A DNA stretch of 64,000 bases from Clostridium beijerinckii (GCF_018223745.1 NZ_CP073653.1:5679501-5743500); one strand, 5' to 3'. Positions 37,086 through 46,469 are shown, numbered from the stretch's first letter. Notes: generated from the sequence alone by a model not told the origin. A program made the numbers and translations.

Positions 37086-38441
37086 CTATTCTTCTGGCTT
37101 GAAGAAGAACAATGTTAAACAAAAAGCAACCGCTATAGCCACAACGTTAACTAAAATGTAACTTCCAAGATTGTTCACATATAATAGCATACCTGGTAAT
37201 GCTGTAATTCCCATTCCTGTACCTGCTAGGTGAAGTATTCCTGAAAGCATCCCTCCAACTGCTCCTCCTGCACATCCAAATATAAATGGCTTTATGAATC
37301 TCAAGTTAACACCAAATATTGCTGGTTCAGTAATACCTAAAAATGCTGGAATTGCCGATGAAATATATAATGAGCGCTTCTTTTTATCTTTTGTTTTGAC
37401 GGCTACTGCTAAAGCTGCCGCACCTTGTGCTACAATACCACAAGTTATCATTGCATTAAATGCATCTTTTCCTGTGCTGGATAGTAATTCAACTTCTAAA
37501 GCATTTAATGCATGGTGAACTCCAGTAACAACTATAAGTTGATGTACTCCTCCTACAACTAGTCCACCTAATCCAAATGGAAGCCCCATGAATCCTTTGA
37601 TTGCTCCAAATATTAATTGCTCAGCATTATGCATAATTGGCCCAACTATTAATAATCCTAGTACCATTGAAAATAATAATGTAATAAATGGAGTTACTAT
37701 TAGATCCAATACATCTGGAACTACTTTCTTAAGTGCCTTTTGAGTTTTAGCTGCAATAATTCCTAATACTAATGCTGGCAATACAGATCCTTGGTATCCA
37801 ACTACAGGAATATTTAATCCTAGTATAGTTAGATTAATTGGCGTTGCTGTTCCCGCTGCCACAGCATAAGCATTTGGTAAACTTGGTGATACGAGCATTA
37901 ATCCTATTACTATACCTATTACTGGTGTACCTCCAAACTTTTTCATGGTTGACCATGCAACTAATGCTGGTAAAAATGCAAAAGCAGTATCTGTTAATAC
38001 TTGAGTAAAGAGAACAAAATTCTCATTCATTTGAACTCCTAGATTTGTCAAAAGACCTCTTAGTCCCATAAACAAACCTGTTGCAACTAATACTGGTATT
38101 ATAGGTACAAATACATCTCCAAAAGTTCTAGATATTTTTTGAATTAATGTCATTTGGCTATAAGCTTCCTCTTTATTATTTCCAGTTACTAAGTCAGAAT
38201 TTTGTCCAACTATGACATCATAAACTTTATTTACAAATCCTGTTCCAAGAATTATTTGGTATTGCGCTGCCGAGAAAAATTGTCCTTTTACACCATCAAT
38301 ATTTTCAATAGCTTTTTCATTTATTTTTTCCTTATCATTAAGTATAAGTCTTAATCTAGTTGCACAATGTTCTACTGATTTTATATTTTCTTTTCCACCA
38401 ATATTCTCTAGAATTTCTTTTGCTACTATTTGTTCCTTCAT
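37086..38441 (-). CDS. scrA: PTS sucrose-specific EIIBC
   Basis: 451 residues. N-terminal IIB domain with phosphoryl C26 (VEHCATRLRL), then a sucrose/beta-glucoside-type IIC domain with about ten spans (FVPIIPVLVATGLFMGL, GVHQLIVVTGVHHAL, GITEPAIFGVNL). No IIA domain, as usual for sucrose permeases, so phosphate must come from a glucose-type IIA such as those at 23898 or 41475 (inference). AGGAGGGG site. First gene of scrARBK. Confidence 0.95.
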   Translation of the reverse strand: MKEQIVAKEILENIGGKENIKSVEHCATRLRLILNDKEKINEKAIENIDGVKGQFFSAAQYQIILGTGFVNKVYDVIVGQNSDLVTGNNKEEAYSQMTLIQKISRTFGDVFVPIIPVLVATGLFMGLRGLLTNLGVQMNENFVLFTQVLTDTAFAFLPALVAWSTMKKFGGTPVIGIVIGLMLVSPSLPNAYAVAAGTATPINLTILGLNIPVVGYQGSVLPALVLGIIAAKTQKALKKVVPDVLDLIVTPFITLLFSMVLGLLIVGPIMHNAEQLIFGAIKGFMGLPFGLGGLVVGGVHQLIVVTGVHHALNALEVELLSSTGKDAFNAMITCGIVAQGAAALAVAVKTKDKKKRSLYISSAIPAFLGITEPAIFGVNLRFIKPFIFGCAGGAVGGMLSGILHLAGTGMGITALPGMLLYVNNLGSYILVNVVAIAVAFCLTLFFFKPEE

Positions 38442-38470
38442 TAATGTCCCCTCCTAATTCAATTAACCTC

Positions 38471-38521
38471 GAAAACCGTTTTCATGTTAATATGATACCA
38501 GTTCCATATATAATGTGTCAA
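38471..38521 (-). promoter_or_regulatory. scr operon promoter with LacI-type operator
   Basis: On the minus strand TTGACA (38521-38516), 18 bases, TATCAT (38497-38492), then TGAAAACGGTTTTC (38484-38471). The palindrome with central CG fits both a LacI-family ScrR operator and the CcpA cre consensus; it lies just past the -10, where binding would block elongation or initiation. Confidence 0.8.
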
Positions 38522-38735
38522 TACGTTTTTTACCTAAATAATAAATTATATAAATTTCCTTTTCCCCCCATGTACAATGCATAGTTTCTAATATATTATC
38601 CATTACGCCTCCCTATTCATATGATTTATATTTTCGAAAACTATAATTCATCTTATGTGGTACTGTTCCCACTATTATTGCTAATTTTAAGAATTAAATT
38701 TATATATAAAACAATTAGTTCTTAGAACATAAAAA

Positions 38736-38771
38736 AAGTGTACTCCTTTTTGTAGTTTAAGGAATACACTT
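38736..38771 (-). terminator. Terminator after the membrane protein gene
   Basis: AAGTGTATTCCTT pairs with AAGGAGTACACTT, then TTTTT on minus. Confidence 0.75.
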
Positions 38772-38789
38772 ATTAACTATACTGTATTT

Positions 38790-39263
38790 TTAAAATGTAA
38801 TTTTTTGAACATAAATTATCTTGACTATTTTTTCAAGTTCTTCATTTAAGGCTAATTGTATTATTTTATTGTTGTTTAATTCAAAAGTATAAATCTTTAG
38901 TCCATTTATATTAGTATTATAATACGCTGCCACCCCGCTCTTAAGAGCATCTTTCCGTTCTGTAAGATATACTTTTCTCACATCATCTCTACTAATCTTT
39001 TGGGCAATCTTTCTTCTACTTGCATTGTAGACCTTAGTTATTGTTATATCACCATTATATAACTCATACTCATAATCAATATACATAAAGTAACTTCCCA
39101 CAAAAAATATTAATGCTACTATTATTAGCGCTATTCCGATTATTGGTGATGCAAAAACAATCATTAATCCAACTACTAAAAAAACAATTGAAATCTTTTG
39201 GAGTATGTTACTAATTCTCTTAGGCTTATCTGATGGAATAAACTGTTCTAAAACAACTTCCAT
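38790..39263 (-). CDS. Small membrane protein with PH-like cytoplasmic domain
   Basis: 157 residues: two close hydrophobic segments (about 22-66), then a beta-rich region (YEYELYNGDITITKVYNASRRKIAQKI) and a short helical end. This resembles clostridial DUF6106-type proteins from memory, function unknown. GGGGGAG site, monocistronic with its own terminator. Confidence 0.7.
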   Translation of the reverse strand: MEVVLEQFIPSDKPKRISNILQKISIVFLVVGLMIVFASPIIGIALIIVALIFFVGSYFMYIDYEYELYNGDITITKVYNASRRKIAQKISRDDVRKVYLTERKDALKSGVAAYYNTNINGLKIYTFELNNNKIIQLALNEELEKIVKIIYVQKITF

Positions 39264-39518
39264 ATTCTCACTCCCCCTTTAAACAGTTATATCTATAGTA
39301 AATATTTTAAATTAATTTATATCATGTAGTAAGCATAAAATCAAAATTTATTTCAATGAAAATTTCATTTTATCATTACTTAATTACTATTATACATACT
39401 AAGAGCAATAAATTATATTAGTTCTTTTACTTTTTGTGAAATATTACATAGATTTCATATAAATTTCTATAATCCAGCAACTATAAATTCATATCCTTTT
39501 ATTAATAATGAGATGCAT
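39264..39518. other. Intergenic, nothing recognised
   Basis: Very AT-rich (runs such as ATTTATTTCAATGAAAATTTCATTTTATC) with a small palindrome AATGAAAATTTCATT, no ORF of note. Confidence 0.3.
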
Positions 39519-39548
39519 AAGAACAGATGAAAATTTTCATCTGTTCTT
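39519..39548 (-). terminator. Perfect palindrome at the end of the ParM-ParR operon
   Basis: AAGAACAGATGAAAA and TTTTCATCTGTTCTT form a perfect 15-base dyad that touches the last base of the ParR-like gene. T-run is weak, so termination is only likely. Confidence 0.6.
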
Positions 39549-39814
39549 TACCACTGAAGCAATCTATCTATCTCATTTTCCTGCTCACTATCTATTTTTA
39601 TAGATTCTTTTTCGTCTATGGATATAGCTGCCTCATCAATTTTATCATCACTAACTTTTTTAATCGTTGAAGGTATCATAGTACCTCTCATTTTTTCACC
39701 TATTAGTACAGTTATATATGCAGAAAAATCTAAACCCAGAGATTTAGCTTCTTTAGATGCAAATTCCTTAATATGGGGAGCTAAAGTAATTGTAGTTTTT
39801 AACTTTTTACACAT
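39548..39814 (-). CDS. ParR-like small DNA-binding protein
   Basis: 88 residues. The N-terminal half has a ribbon-helix-helix pattern (KLKTTITLAPHIKEFASKEAKSLGLDFSAYITVLI); the C-terminal half is acidic and disordered-looking (DEKESIKIDSEQENEIDRLL), as in ParR adaptors whose tails bind ParM filaments. It overlaps the ParM gene by 8 bases. Gene order parM-parR fits type II partition systems. Could also be just a local repressor. Confidence 0.65.
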   Translation of the reverse strand: MCKKLKTTITLAPHIKEFASKEAKSLGLDFSAYITVLIGEKMRGTMIPSTIKKVSDDKIDEAAISIDEKESIKIDSEQENEIDRLLQW

Positions 39815-40700
39815 TCTTACTCTTACCTATTATGTCATAAGTTTTTACATTAATCATCTGTGCATCATCTAATACTCTATAGTCTTTTAAATAATTTTTA
39901 AGCAATAAGGCTCCCCCACCTATGAAAACAAATCTCGAATATTTCGATTGCTCTGGAAATGCCTGTTTTATGGCATTTATTATTTCTCCTGCTCTCAAAC
40001 TTAATACATTATCAATATCCTTGCTTACGTCTATTTCCTTTCCTTCTACAAATATAGCTTTATCTGCAATTATTTGTTCTGCTTTCATACGATTAGAGTA
40101 GTTGACTCCATATTTGGTTAACTCTTGTAGAAGTACATCATATGTCGGATTCACTCCCAATGGATACGTTCTACCTTCTTTAAATTGGCCATTGCTCATA
40201 TATGCTATATCTAGTGTACCACCACCTATATCTACTACTAGCGTATCCTTTTCTACTAATGATTTATCATATAAAAATAATCCTGCCGACTGAGGAAATA
40301 CAATTACTTTGGTAATTGTAAAACTTCTATTTTCTCCATTAAGTTTCATAAAGACTCGTCTATTTTCAAGAGCTTTTATCAGAGAATTCTTTTGTTCTGC
40401 AAAAAATTGAGCAGGAAGTCCTGTTATAACCCTTACATTGTTATCTATTGTTGAACTCATTGTAGCTGCTATAGCTGTATATAGGCAAATATGAAATATA
40501 ATATCCTTATCTCTTGAATGTTCTATGCTGGTAAATCCATCATCATTACCAATTAAATATGTTTTATTGTTGTACTCAACAGTATATTTAGCCGTCTCTA
40601 ACTCGTGCATCTTTTCTTTTACTGTCGATGAAAAGGAGCCTTCTATGTTATGTCCAATAAAATTTGTTGTATTGTAGCCTATGTCTGCACTGATTCTCAT
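39807..40700 (-). CDS. ParM-like actin-family ATPase
   Basis: 297 residues with the actin/Hsp70 nucleotide fold: phosphate-1 loop DIGYNTTNF at residues 5-13, phosphate-2 VVDIGGGTLDIAYM, and adenosine loop FIGGGALLL near the C terminus. It belongs to the ParM/Alp group that forms filaments to segregate plasmids. GGGGGA site. Co-transcribed with the ParR-like gene. Its presence among chromosomal metabolic genes suggests an integrated plasmid or element remnant. Confidence 0.85.
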   Translation of the reverse strand: MRISADIGYNTTNFIGHNIEGSFSSTVKEKMHELETAKYTVEYNNKTYLIGNDDGFTSIEHSRDKDIIFHICLYTAIAATMSSTIDNNVRVITGLPAQFFAEQKNSLIKALENRRVFMKLNGENRSFTITKVIVFPQSAGLFLYDKSLVEKDTLVVDIGGGTLDIAYMSNGQFKEGRTYPLGVNPTYDVLLQELTKYGVNYSNRMKAEQIIADKAIFVEGKEIDVSKDIDNVLSLRAGEIINAIKQAFPEQSKYSRFVFIGGGALLLKNYLKDYRVLDDAQMINVKTYDIIGKSKNV

Positions 40701-40724
40701 TTTTTAATCCCCCTTTTTTACTTT

Positions 40725-40917
40725 TACATTCTATTTGAATATCTTTTTATGGCGTTTATACCACCGTTCACCTAAAAATTATTTATCCTTATGAAATGTT
40801 TCTCCATTAATATTCCTTTGTATGTAGTTTATATAGCTATCATACTGCTAGTACCTTAGGCCATTAAACAGTATTTGTACAATGTATTGCTTGTCTATAC
40901 TTTATATACAAGCAGGT
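40725..40917 (-). repeat. Dispersed intergenic repeat, copy R1
   Basis: About 190 bases between the ribbon-helix-helix gene and parM. Left landmark CTTTTTATGGCGTTTAT (40743-40759); right landmark TGTATTGCTTGTCTATAC (40883-40900) followed by TATATACAAGCA, which forms an imperfect dyad. Matching landmarks, order and orientation occur in R2 and R3. Confidence 0.65.
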
Positions 40918-40936
40918 AAAACTCAAGATCAACTTA

Positions 40937-41122
40937 CTATTTTTTGGATTCTAAATTCAAATTAATATCTCCATTTATTTCAGATAATTCAGATTCACTA
41001 ATCGATTTCATCATATTAAATAGCATAAATTCTGTAATAGTCATTCCTTGCTTTCTAGCCATTCTTTTTATAGCTAGCTTCTGTTCTGTTGTAACTCTGA
41101 GCATTATGGTAGCATCTTTCAT
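40937..41122 (-). CDS. Ribbon-helix-helix regulator
   Basis: 61 residues with a CopG/Arc-like pattern: strand ATIMLRVTTEQKLAIKRMARKQ, turn GMT, helix ITEFMLFNMM. GGGGGA site. Upstream lies a perfect dyad with repeated TAATGTA boxes, its likely autoregulatory site. Probably part of the ParM locus, as a second DNA-binding protein or antitoxin-type repressor without a toxin. Confidence 0.75.
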   Translation of the reverse strand: MKDATIMLRVTTEQKLAIKRMARKQGMTITEFMLFNMMKSISESELSEINGDINLNLESKK

Positions 41123-41140
41123 CGTATCCCCCCATTCTAC

Positions 41141-41176
41141 GTAATGTATATAATGTAATTACGATTTATACATTAC
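41141..41176. promoter_or_regulatory. Operator cluster upstream of the RHH gene
   Basis: GTAATGTATA (41141-41150) and TATACATTAC (41167-41176) form a perfect 10-base dyad; an additional TAATGTA lies at 41151. Multiple half-sites at about 10-base spacing are typical for ribbon-helix-helix binding. Confidence 0.6.
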
Positions 41177-41384
41177 ATACAATATCACACTTGTTTTACA
41201 TTTTTTGTAAAAATATAGCATAAAAATTATAAAATCTCTCGACTTCTTTCGTATTTTGTTTTTTATATTATATAAACATTATCACTTTCGTAAGTCACTC
41301 CAGTATATAGACTTGACTCTCTTGCCAGTATATTGATTTATACAAAGGATTATTTAACAACTATAATCTTAGAGAATAAAAAAT

Positions 41385-41423
41385 AATCTAGAGCATATAT
41401 TCGCATATTATACTCTAGATCAT
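41385..41423 (-). terminator. Terminator after module 3
   Basis: TCTAGAGTATAATAT pairs with ATATATGCTCTAGA, then TTATTTTTTATT on minus. Confidence 0.7.
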
Positions 41424-41474
41424 TTAAATCAACCTTCATAATTTATCATTTTAATTTATTGTATCTTTAACAAA

Positions 41475-41960
41475 CTAGTTGTACTCTAGTAGGATTATCT
41501 CATTTACCTTCATATCCAAATCAATATGAATATCCACAATTTTATGATTATTAAGTTCTGATATTACCAGCATAGTAATATCGTCTAAGCCCTTTTCCTT
41601 AATAAATTTTCTGTCAAAGCTTAAAAGAAGATCACCTTTTTTTACTGCGTTTCCTTCTTCGCAATATAGTTCAAAACCTTCTCCGTTTAGAGCTACAGTA
41701 TCAATTCCCACGTGAATTAGAAATTCTACTCCATCTTTGGTCCTTATTCCAACAGCATGCTTACTTTCCTTCATAACTGCCGCTATCGTTCCATCACAAG
41801 GTGAATATATTTTTCCTTCACTTGGTTTAATCGCAACTCCTTCCCCCATCATTTTTTGTGAGAACACTTCATCATTAACCTCACTTAGGTCAACACTTAC
41901 ACCATTAGCAAAAGCATAAAATACTTTATTCTTATTTTTATTAAACAAATTCTTAAACAT
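41475..41960 (-). CDS. PTS glucose-type EIIA, module 3
   Basis: About 161 residues. Active H83 (FLIHVGIDTVALNGEGF) and partner H68 (SKHAVGI). The start at 41960 has GGAG; the frame runs nine codons up into the GH4 gene, which stops 8 bases upstream. The first 20 residues replace the usual SPxxGxxVxL opening with AFANGVSVDLSEV. Third gene of module 3. Confidence 0.92.
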   Translation of the reverse strand: MFKNLFNKNKNKVFYAFANGVSVDLSEVNDEVFSQKMMGEGVAIKPSEGKIYSPCDGTIAAVMKESKHAVGIRTKDGVEFLIHVGIDTVALNGEGFELYCEEGNAVKKGDLLLSFDRKFIKEKGLDDITMLVISELNNHKIVDIHIDLDMKVNEIILLEYN

Positions 41961-41968
41961 ACATACTC

Positions 41969-43294
41969 CTACTTTAATTCCGGCCAATAGCCCTTATTAA
42001 CTTCAATAAGATCATCTAATAATAATTTAGCAACTCTAGCACTTGGTACAGTCTTAGATAAAGTAAGTGCCTGCCATAATTTCAAATAGCTATTTTCAAT
42101 CCATGCCTCAACAACTAATTTTTCTACTGATACTTGTTGCTCCATTAATCCCTTTTGGAATTGTGGAATTTCTCCTTGTGCTAAAGGTTCTGGCCCATCA
42201 CTTCCAACAATGCATGGAACTTCAACCATAGCTGTAGAATCAAAATTAGAAATAGCACCTTTATTCTCTACTATACATAGCATTCTTTCATGTGTGTTAT
42301 AGGCAATTGCTCTAGCTAAATCTACTATAAAAGTTGCATGAGCATCAATATGGAATTCTCCGCCTTTTGCTGTTCCTGCCTTTGTGATAGCACGTGCTGC
42401 ATTAAATACATCTTTTTCTCTTCCATCCATTACTTCGTTTGCCCTAGAATATTCTGCATTAGAATGTTCTACAACATAATCAGGATATAGATAGTATTTT
42501 AAATAAGTATTAGGTAAAAATCTTGGATCTACTGCTAATAAATCTTTTGCTTTTTTATGAGTTTCCTGCCAGCTTGGATCTGTATGTTGTGTTTCTACTT
42601 CTTTTACTGTTAAGTAGCCATTTTCTGCAACATAAGCTTTAATTCTGTCTGTTAAATCATTACCTTGTTTATCTTTAACGCTAGTCCACCATCCAAAGTG
42701 GTTTAATCCAAAGTATTTAACTTCCAAATCACTTGGTTCTAAGTCCACAATACCAGCCATACGACGAAGTGTTCCAACCGGCATGTCGCAAATGTTTAAT
42801 ACCTTCGAATTTGGTTTTAATCTACGGCAGGCTTCAGCAACAATTGATGCTGGGTTAGAGTAATTTAACATCCAACAGTCTGGTGAATATTTTTCCATCA
42901 AATCTATTAACTCTAACATACCTCCTATACTTCTCATTCCATAAGCAATTCCTCCTGCTCCACAAGTTTCTTGACCAATCACTCCATATTTTAAAGGAAT
43001 CTTTTCATCCTTCTCACGCATTTCATATTTTCCAACACGTATATGGGCCATACAGAAATCAACATCTGTAAATGCTTCTTTAGGATCTGTTGTATAAGAA
43101 AATTCGATATCTAGTGCATTTTCTTTTAATACAATTTCTAAAGCTTCACCAATGACACCTTGACGCTCAGCATCATTATCATATAATTTTAATTTTCTAA
43201 TTGGAAAACGGTGTAGATTATCTAATAGCATCATAACTATTCCTGGAGTGAATGTGCTTCCGCCTCCTGCAATAACAATAGAATGTTTTTTCAT
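41969..43294 (-). CDS. GH4 6-phospho-alpha-glucosidase, module 3
   Basis: 441 residues; NAD loop VIAGGGSTFTP, NICDMP with metal Cys and catalytic Asp, GLNHFGWW with metal His. AGAGG site. It lies between the IICB and IIA genes. Identity with module 1 and 2 enzymes is moderate over the whole length, so these are old paralogues or separate acquisitions, not recent copies. Confidence 0.92.
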   Translation of the reverse strand: MKKHSIVIAGGGSTFTPGIVMMLLDNLHRFPIRKLKLYDNDAERQGVIGEALEIVLKENALDIEFSYTTDPKEAFTDVDFCMAHIRVGKYEMREKDEKIPLKYGVIGQETCGAGGIAYGMRSIGGMLELIDLMEKYSPDCWMLNYSNPASIVAEACRRLKPNSKVLNICDMPVGTLRRMAGIVDLEPSDLEVKYFGLNHFGWWTSVKDKQGNDLTDRIKAYVAENGYLTVKEVETQHTDPSWQETHKKAKDLLAVDPRFLPNTYLKYYLYPDYVVEHSNAEYSRANEVMDGREKDVFNAARAITKAGTAKGGEFHIDAHATFIVDLARAIAYNTHERMLCIVENKGAISNFDSTAMVEVPCIVGSDGPEPLAQGEIPQFQKGLMEQQVSVEKLVVEAWIENSYLKLWQALTLSKTVPSARVAKLLLDDLIEVNKGYWPELK

Positions 43295-43354
43295 ATATAT
43301 TACCTCTTTCCTTTAATTTATATTATTCTTCAAATATTTCTACAATTTATATTA

Positions 43355-44950
43355 TTATTCTCCTACAATTCCTAGTGCTTCATCTACTATAGATCTTATT
43401 CTAGTTACATGTAATCCATAAATTACTTGAACATTTTCTCCTTTTTTAACTACTCCTGTAGCTCCTGTTCCCTTTAATGTAGCTTCATCAACTTTTGATG
43501 TGTCATCAAGGATTAATCTTAGTCTTGTGAAACAGTTATCTACTTTTTTAATATTTTCCTTTCCTCCTAGGGCCTCTATTATTACAAGTGCTTCATTTCC
43601 TGATGTTGATTCTTTATCTCCAGACCCTTGGCCTCCTGTTACTTTATCCTTATAATCTTGCTTAGTATAAAGTTTAACTTCTTCATTACTTTCTTCTCTT
43701 CCAGTAGTCTTTAAGTTAAGCTTAACTATTAGAAATCTAAATATTACATAGTAAACTGTGAATTGCACTACACCTACTAAAATAAACATTGGCCAACCTG
43801 TTTTCTCTATACCTAATGGTAAATTATAAAGTAAGAAATCTATAAATCCATTAGGTGCTATAGCCCTTACGTTTAATATATTTAAAGTTACCATTCCAAG
43901 ACCGCTTAAAACTGCATGTACCCCAAATAATATTGGTGCTGTAAATAAGAATGAAAATTCTATAGGTTCTGTAACACCTGCTATTATTGAAGTTACTGCT
44001 GCTGGTATAAGAATCGCTCTAGCCTTCTTTTTCTTATCAGCATCAGCTGTGTGATAAAGTGCTAAACACGCTCCTACTAATCCAAACATCTTTGATAATC
44101 CTCTAGCATCCCATATAACTGTACTGGATAAAACTTTAATTGAAGGATCTGCAATTTGTGCAAAATAAATGTTTCTTGCTCCTTCTATCGCCTTTCCCCC
44201 TATAGTCTCTATTCCTCCAAGCTGACTATATAAGAATGGAGTATATACCAAGTGATGCAATCCTGTTGGTATTAAAAGTCTTTCTAGTGTTCCATACATA
44301 AATACTCCAAAATTACCACTCTTTTGTATGTAATATCCTAAACTTGATATTCCCCACTGTACTGATGGCCAAACATAAGAAAGTATAACAGCTAATACAA
44401 CAACTACTGGAATTAATATTAAGAATACTAATCTTGAACCCCCATATATTTGAAATGCTCCATTAAATTCTTTCTTGCAATATTTATTATGAAAATACGC
44501 TACCACTATACCTAAAATTATTCCTAAAAAAACTCCCATATCCAAAACTTGAGTCCCTAGTACAATCGCCTGACCAGAACCTCTTAAATTATCTGGATTT
44601 ACTAACTTCCCTGATAAACTCAAGAAAATATTCATGGCATTATTAAATATTAAATATACTAATACTGATGTGAAACCTGATTCTGCTTTTTTCTCTTTCG
44701 CAAGTCCTACAGCTAAACCAACACAGAATATTATTCCAAGGTTTGATAGTATAGGAACCAAGGATCCTGATAATATTTTTCCAAATCCAAATATCACACT
44801 ATTCTTTAAGAACGGTGCATATTCTGCTAATTTGGTATTTGTGAGAATATTTCCAAAAGCTATTAATATACCTACAATCGGAAGTATTAATACTGGAATA
44901 AACATAGCCTTAGAAAATCTTTGCATAGCATTCATAATTTTATCCTTCAT
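43355..44950 (-). CDS. PTS alpha-glucoside-type EIICB, module 3
   Basis: About 531 residues. IIC with VYGGSRLVFL-like loop, LIPTGLHHLVYTPF and AGVTEPIEFSFLF; IIB cysteine in VDNCFTRLRL; a longer GS-rich linker (GGQGSGDKESTSGN) joins them. ATG at 44950 with AGAGG is preferred to the in-frame GTG at 44959. Upstream, TGAAAACGTATATATAAT combines a cre-like box with a -10 region. Confidence 0.92.
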   Translation of the reverse strand: MKDKIMNAMQRFSKAMFIPVLILPIVGILIAFGNILTNTKLAEYAPFLKNSVIFGFGKILSGSLVPILSNLGIIFCVGLAVGLAKEKKAESGFTSVLVYLIFNNAMNIFLSLSGKLVNPDNLRGSGQAIVLGTQVLDMGVFLGIILGIVVAYFHNKYCKKEFNGAFQIYGGSRLVFLILIPVVVVLAVILSYVWPSVQWGISSLGYYIQKSGNFGVFMYGTLERLLIPTGLHHLVYTPFLYSQLGGIETIGGKAIEGARNIYFAQIADPSIKVLSSTVIWDARGLSKMFGLVGACLALYHTADADKKKKARAILIPAAVTSIIAGVTEPIEFSFLFTAPILFGVHAVLSGLGMVTLNILNVRAIAPNGFIDFLLYNLPLGIEKTGWPMFILVGVVQFTVYYVIFRFLIVKLNLKTTGREESNEEVKLYTKQDYKDKVTGGQGSGDKESTSGNEALVIIEALGGKENIKKVDNCFTRLRLILDDTSKVDEATLKGTGATGVVKKGENVQVIYGLHVTRIRSIVDEALGIVGE

Positions 44951-45033
44951 ATATTCCACCTCTTATCAATTATTGTGTCATCCATAGGCTCATTATATAT
45001 ACGTTTTCATTTAATTGAAATAGATTGCAAGCA

Positions 45034-45073
45034 TTAAGAAACCTGTTAGCTTAAAAGATAACAGGTTTCTTAA
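45034..45073 (-). terminator. Terminator between rpiR and PTS operon, module 3
   Basis: TTAAGAAACCTGTTA and TAACAGGTTTCTTAA form a perfect 15-base stem directly after the rpiR stop. The PTS genes therefore need their own promoter. Confidence 0.75.
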
Positions 45074-45078
45074 TTTGA

Positions 45079-45837
45079 CTATTTATTTTCTTTTCTTGTT
45101 TCTTGATAATATCTGTAGATTAAGTATTCCATAAACATAAGCATATTTGCAAAAAACGAGTTAGGCAGCACATTACTGTCATCTAATTTATGCATATCAA
45201 ATATCTTAAATGAAATATCCGAAAGAGCTGAAATACTGTTTTCTACTTCCTTTGTGAAGGAAATTACTACTTTATTTTTCTTCTTCGCCACTTGAACCTT
45301 ATCTAATACTTCTTTAGTCTCTCCAGACTTTGATATTACTATTAATGTTTCCATGTCTTCTAGATTATTTTCAAAACTCCCCTTAGAATCTATTAATATG
45401 CTCTTTATCCCTACCCCAAGCAGCTTTTTGTTAAAGTATTCTCCAGTGATTTCAGAGTAGCCTCTTGCATAAATAAAAATATACTTTTTGGTTCCACTTG
45501 CTAATATTTCTATAAACCTTTTTACATTTTCCTCATCTGTATATTTAGATAAAAACTTAATATCAGTACCTATTAATGCTTCTGACTCTTCTATAATTCC
45601 CGTGCCACCACCATCTATTAGTGGTGTTATATTATAAATCATATCTATAAATCCTGTAAAACCTAATTTTTTTGAAAGTCTCATAATAGTTGATGTAGAT
45701 GTGTAGTTTTCAGCAGCAACCCCTCTAACGCCAAGATCCATTACACTATCAATATTATTGATTATATATTCTAATACTTGTTCTTCTATCGGTGTGATTT
45801 TTTTATTATTAACAATTTTGCTTAGATCAACTTTCAT
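45079..45837 (-). CDS. RpiR family regulator, module 3
   Basis: 252 residues: helix-turn-helix (LGVRGVAAENYTSTSTIMRL, KLGFTGFIDM) and SIS domain (YIFIYARGYSEITGEYFNKK, VISKSGETKEVLDKV). GAGGA site. Upstream of the PTS operon in the same direction. Likely senses the phosphorylated sugar and regulates the operon. Confidence 0.9.
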   Translation of the reverse strand: MKVDLSKIVNNKKITPIEEQVLEYIINNIDSVMDLGVRGVAAENYTSTSTIMRLSKKLGFTGFIDMIYNITPLIDGGGTGIIEESEALIGTDIKFLSKYTDEENVKRFIEILASGTKKYIFIYARGYSEITGEYFNKKLLGVGIKSILIDSKGSFENNLEDMETLIVISKSGETKEVLDKVQVAKKKNKVVISFTKEVENSISALSDISFKIFDMHKLDDSNVLPNSFFANMLMFMEYLIYRYYQETRKENK

Positions 45838-45964
45838 TTTTAATCATCCTCTAATTATTATACGATTTCAATAGTTGCAATAACATTATTGTAATACATT
45901 ACTATCTTATTATTCAATCTTAGCACACTATTATATATGTTGTCATAACTACTTTCTTGTTCTT

Positions 45965-46168
45965 ATATTCTATTCAAATACTTTTATATGGCATTTGTAA
46001 TATAATCTGCTTATAAATTGCTTATCCAAACGTAATACTTATTTTAGTATTCTTTTTTATATCATTAGTATGGTTCTTATACCTCAATTACCTTATACAA
46101 AGTCTAAATTTCCATAATCTTATCTAGAAAAATATATACTGTATTGCTTGTCTATACAATATACACAA
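45965..46168 (-). repeat. Dispersed intergenic repeat, copy R2
   Basis: Left landmark ACTTTTATATGGCATTTG (45980-45997), middle block TATTCTTTTTTATATC with ATGGTTCTTATAC, right landmark TGTATTGCTTGTCTATAC (46140-46157) followed by AATATACACAA. Same order and strand as R1 and R3. The surrounding 45838-46413 has no other recognisable feature. Confidence 0.65.
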
Positions 46169-46413
46169 CATTTAATTTATAAAAATTTTATTTTATCTAC
46201 TTAGAATTCAAATGCTTAATCTATATGTAATTATAGCTATAGAAATATACTCCTCGAAGCTTATTTGTATTTTAGTATTCAAATATGAAAAACATATTAT
46301 TAACTTATATGAACACTGGATATTCCTCACTGCGAAATTAGTTTATTTATATAATCCAAATCTAAAGTATTTTCAATAATATACTTAATCTTTTTCTCAT
46401 GATAATTATCCTA

Positions 46414-46469
46414 AATAAGTAAAGAAATACTTAAAGTTCTTATTACTTTAAGTATTTCTTTTACTTATT
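46414..46469 (-). terminator. Terminator after secreted protein gene
   Basis: AATAAGTAAAAGAAATACTTAAAG pairs almost perfectly with CTTTAAGTATTTCTTTACTTATT. A related hairpin lies at 48014-48058. Confidence 0.65.

Noticed and set aside
42883..43071. Plus-strand ORF opposite GH4 module 3
   Set aside because: His/Phe/Leu-rich translation typical of an antisense frame over a real gene.
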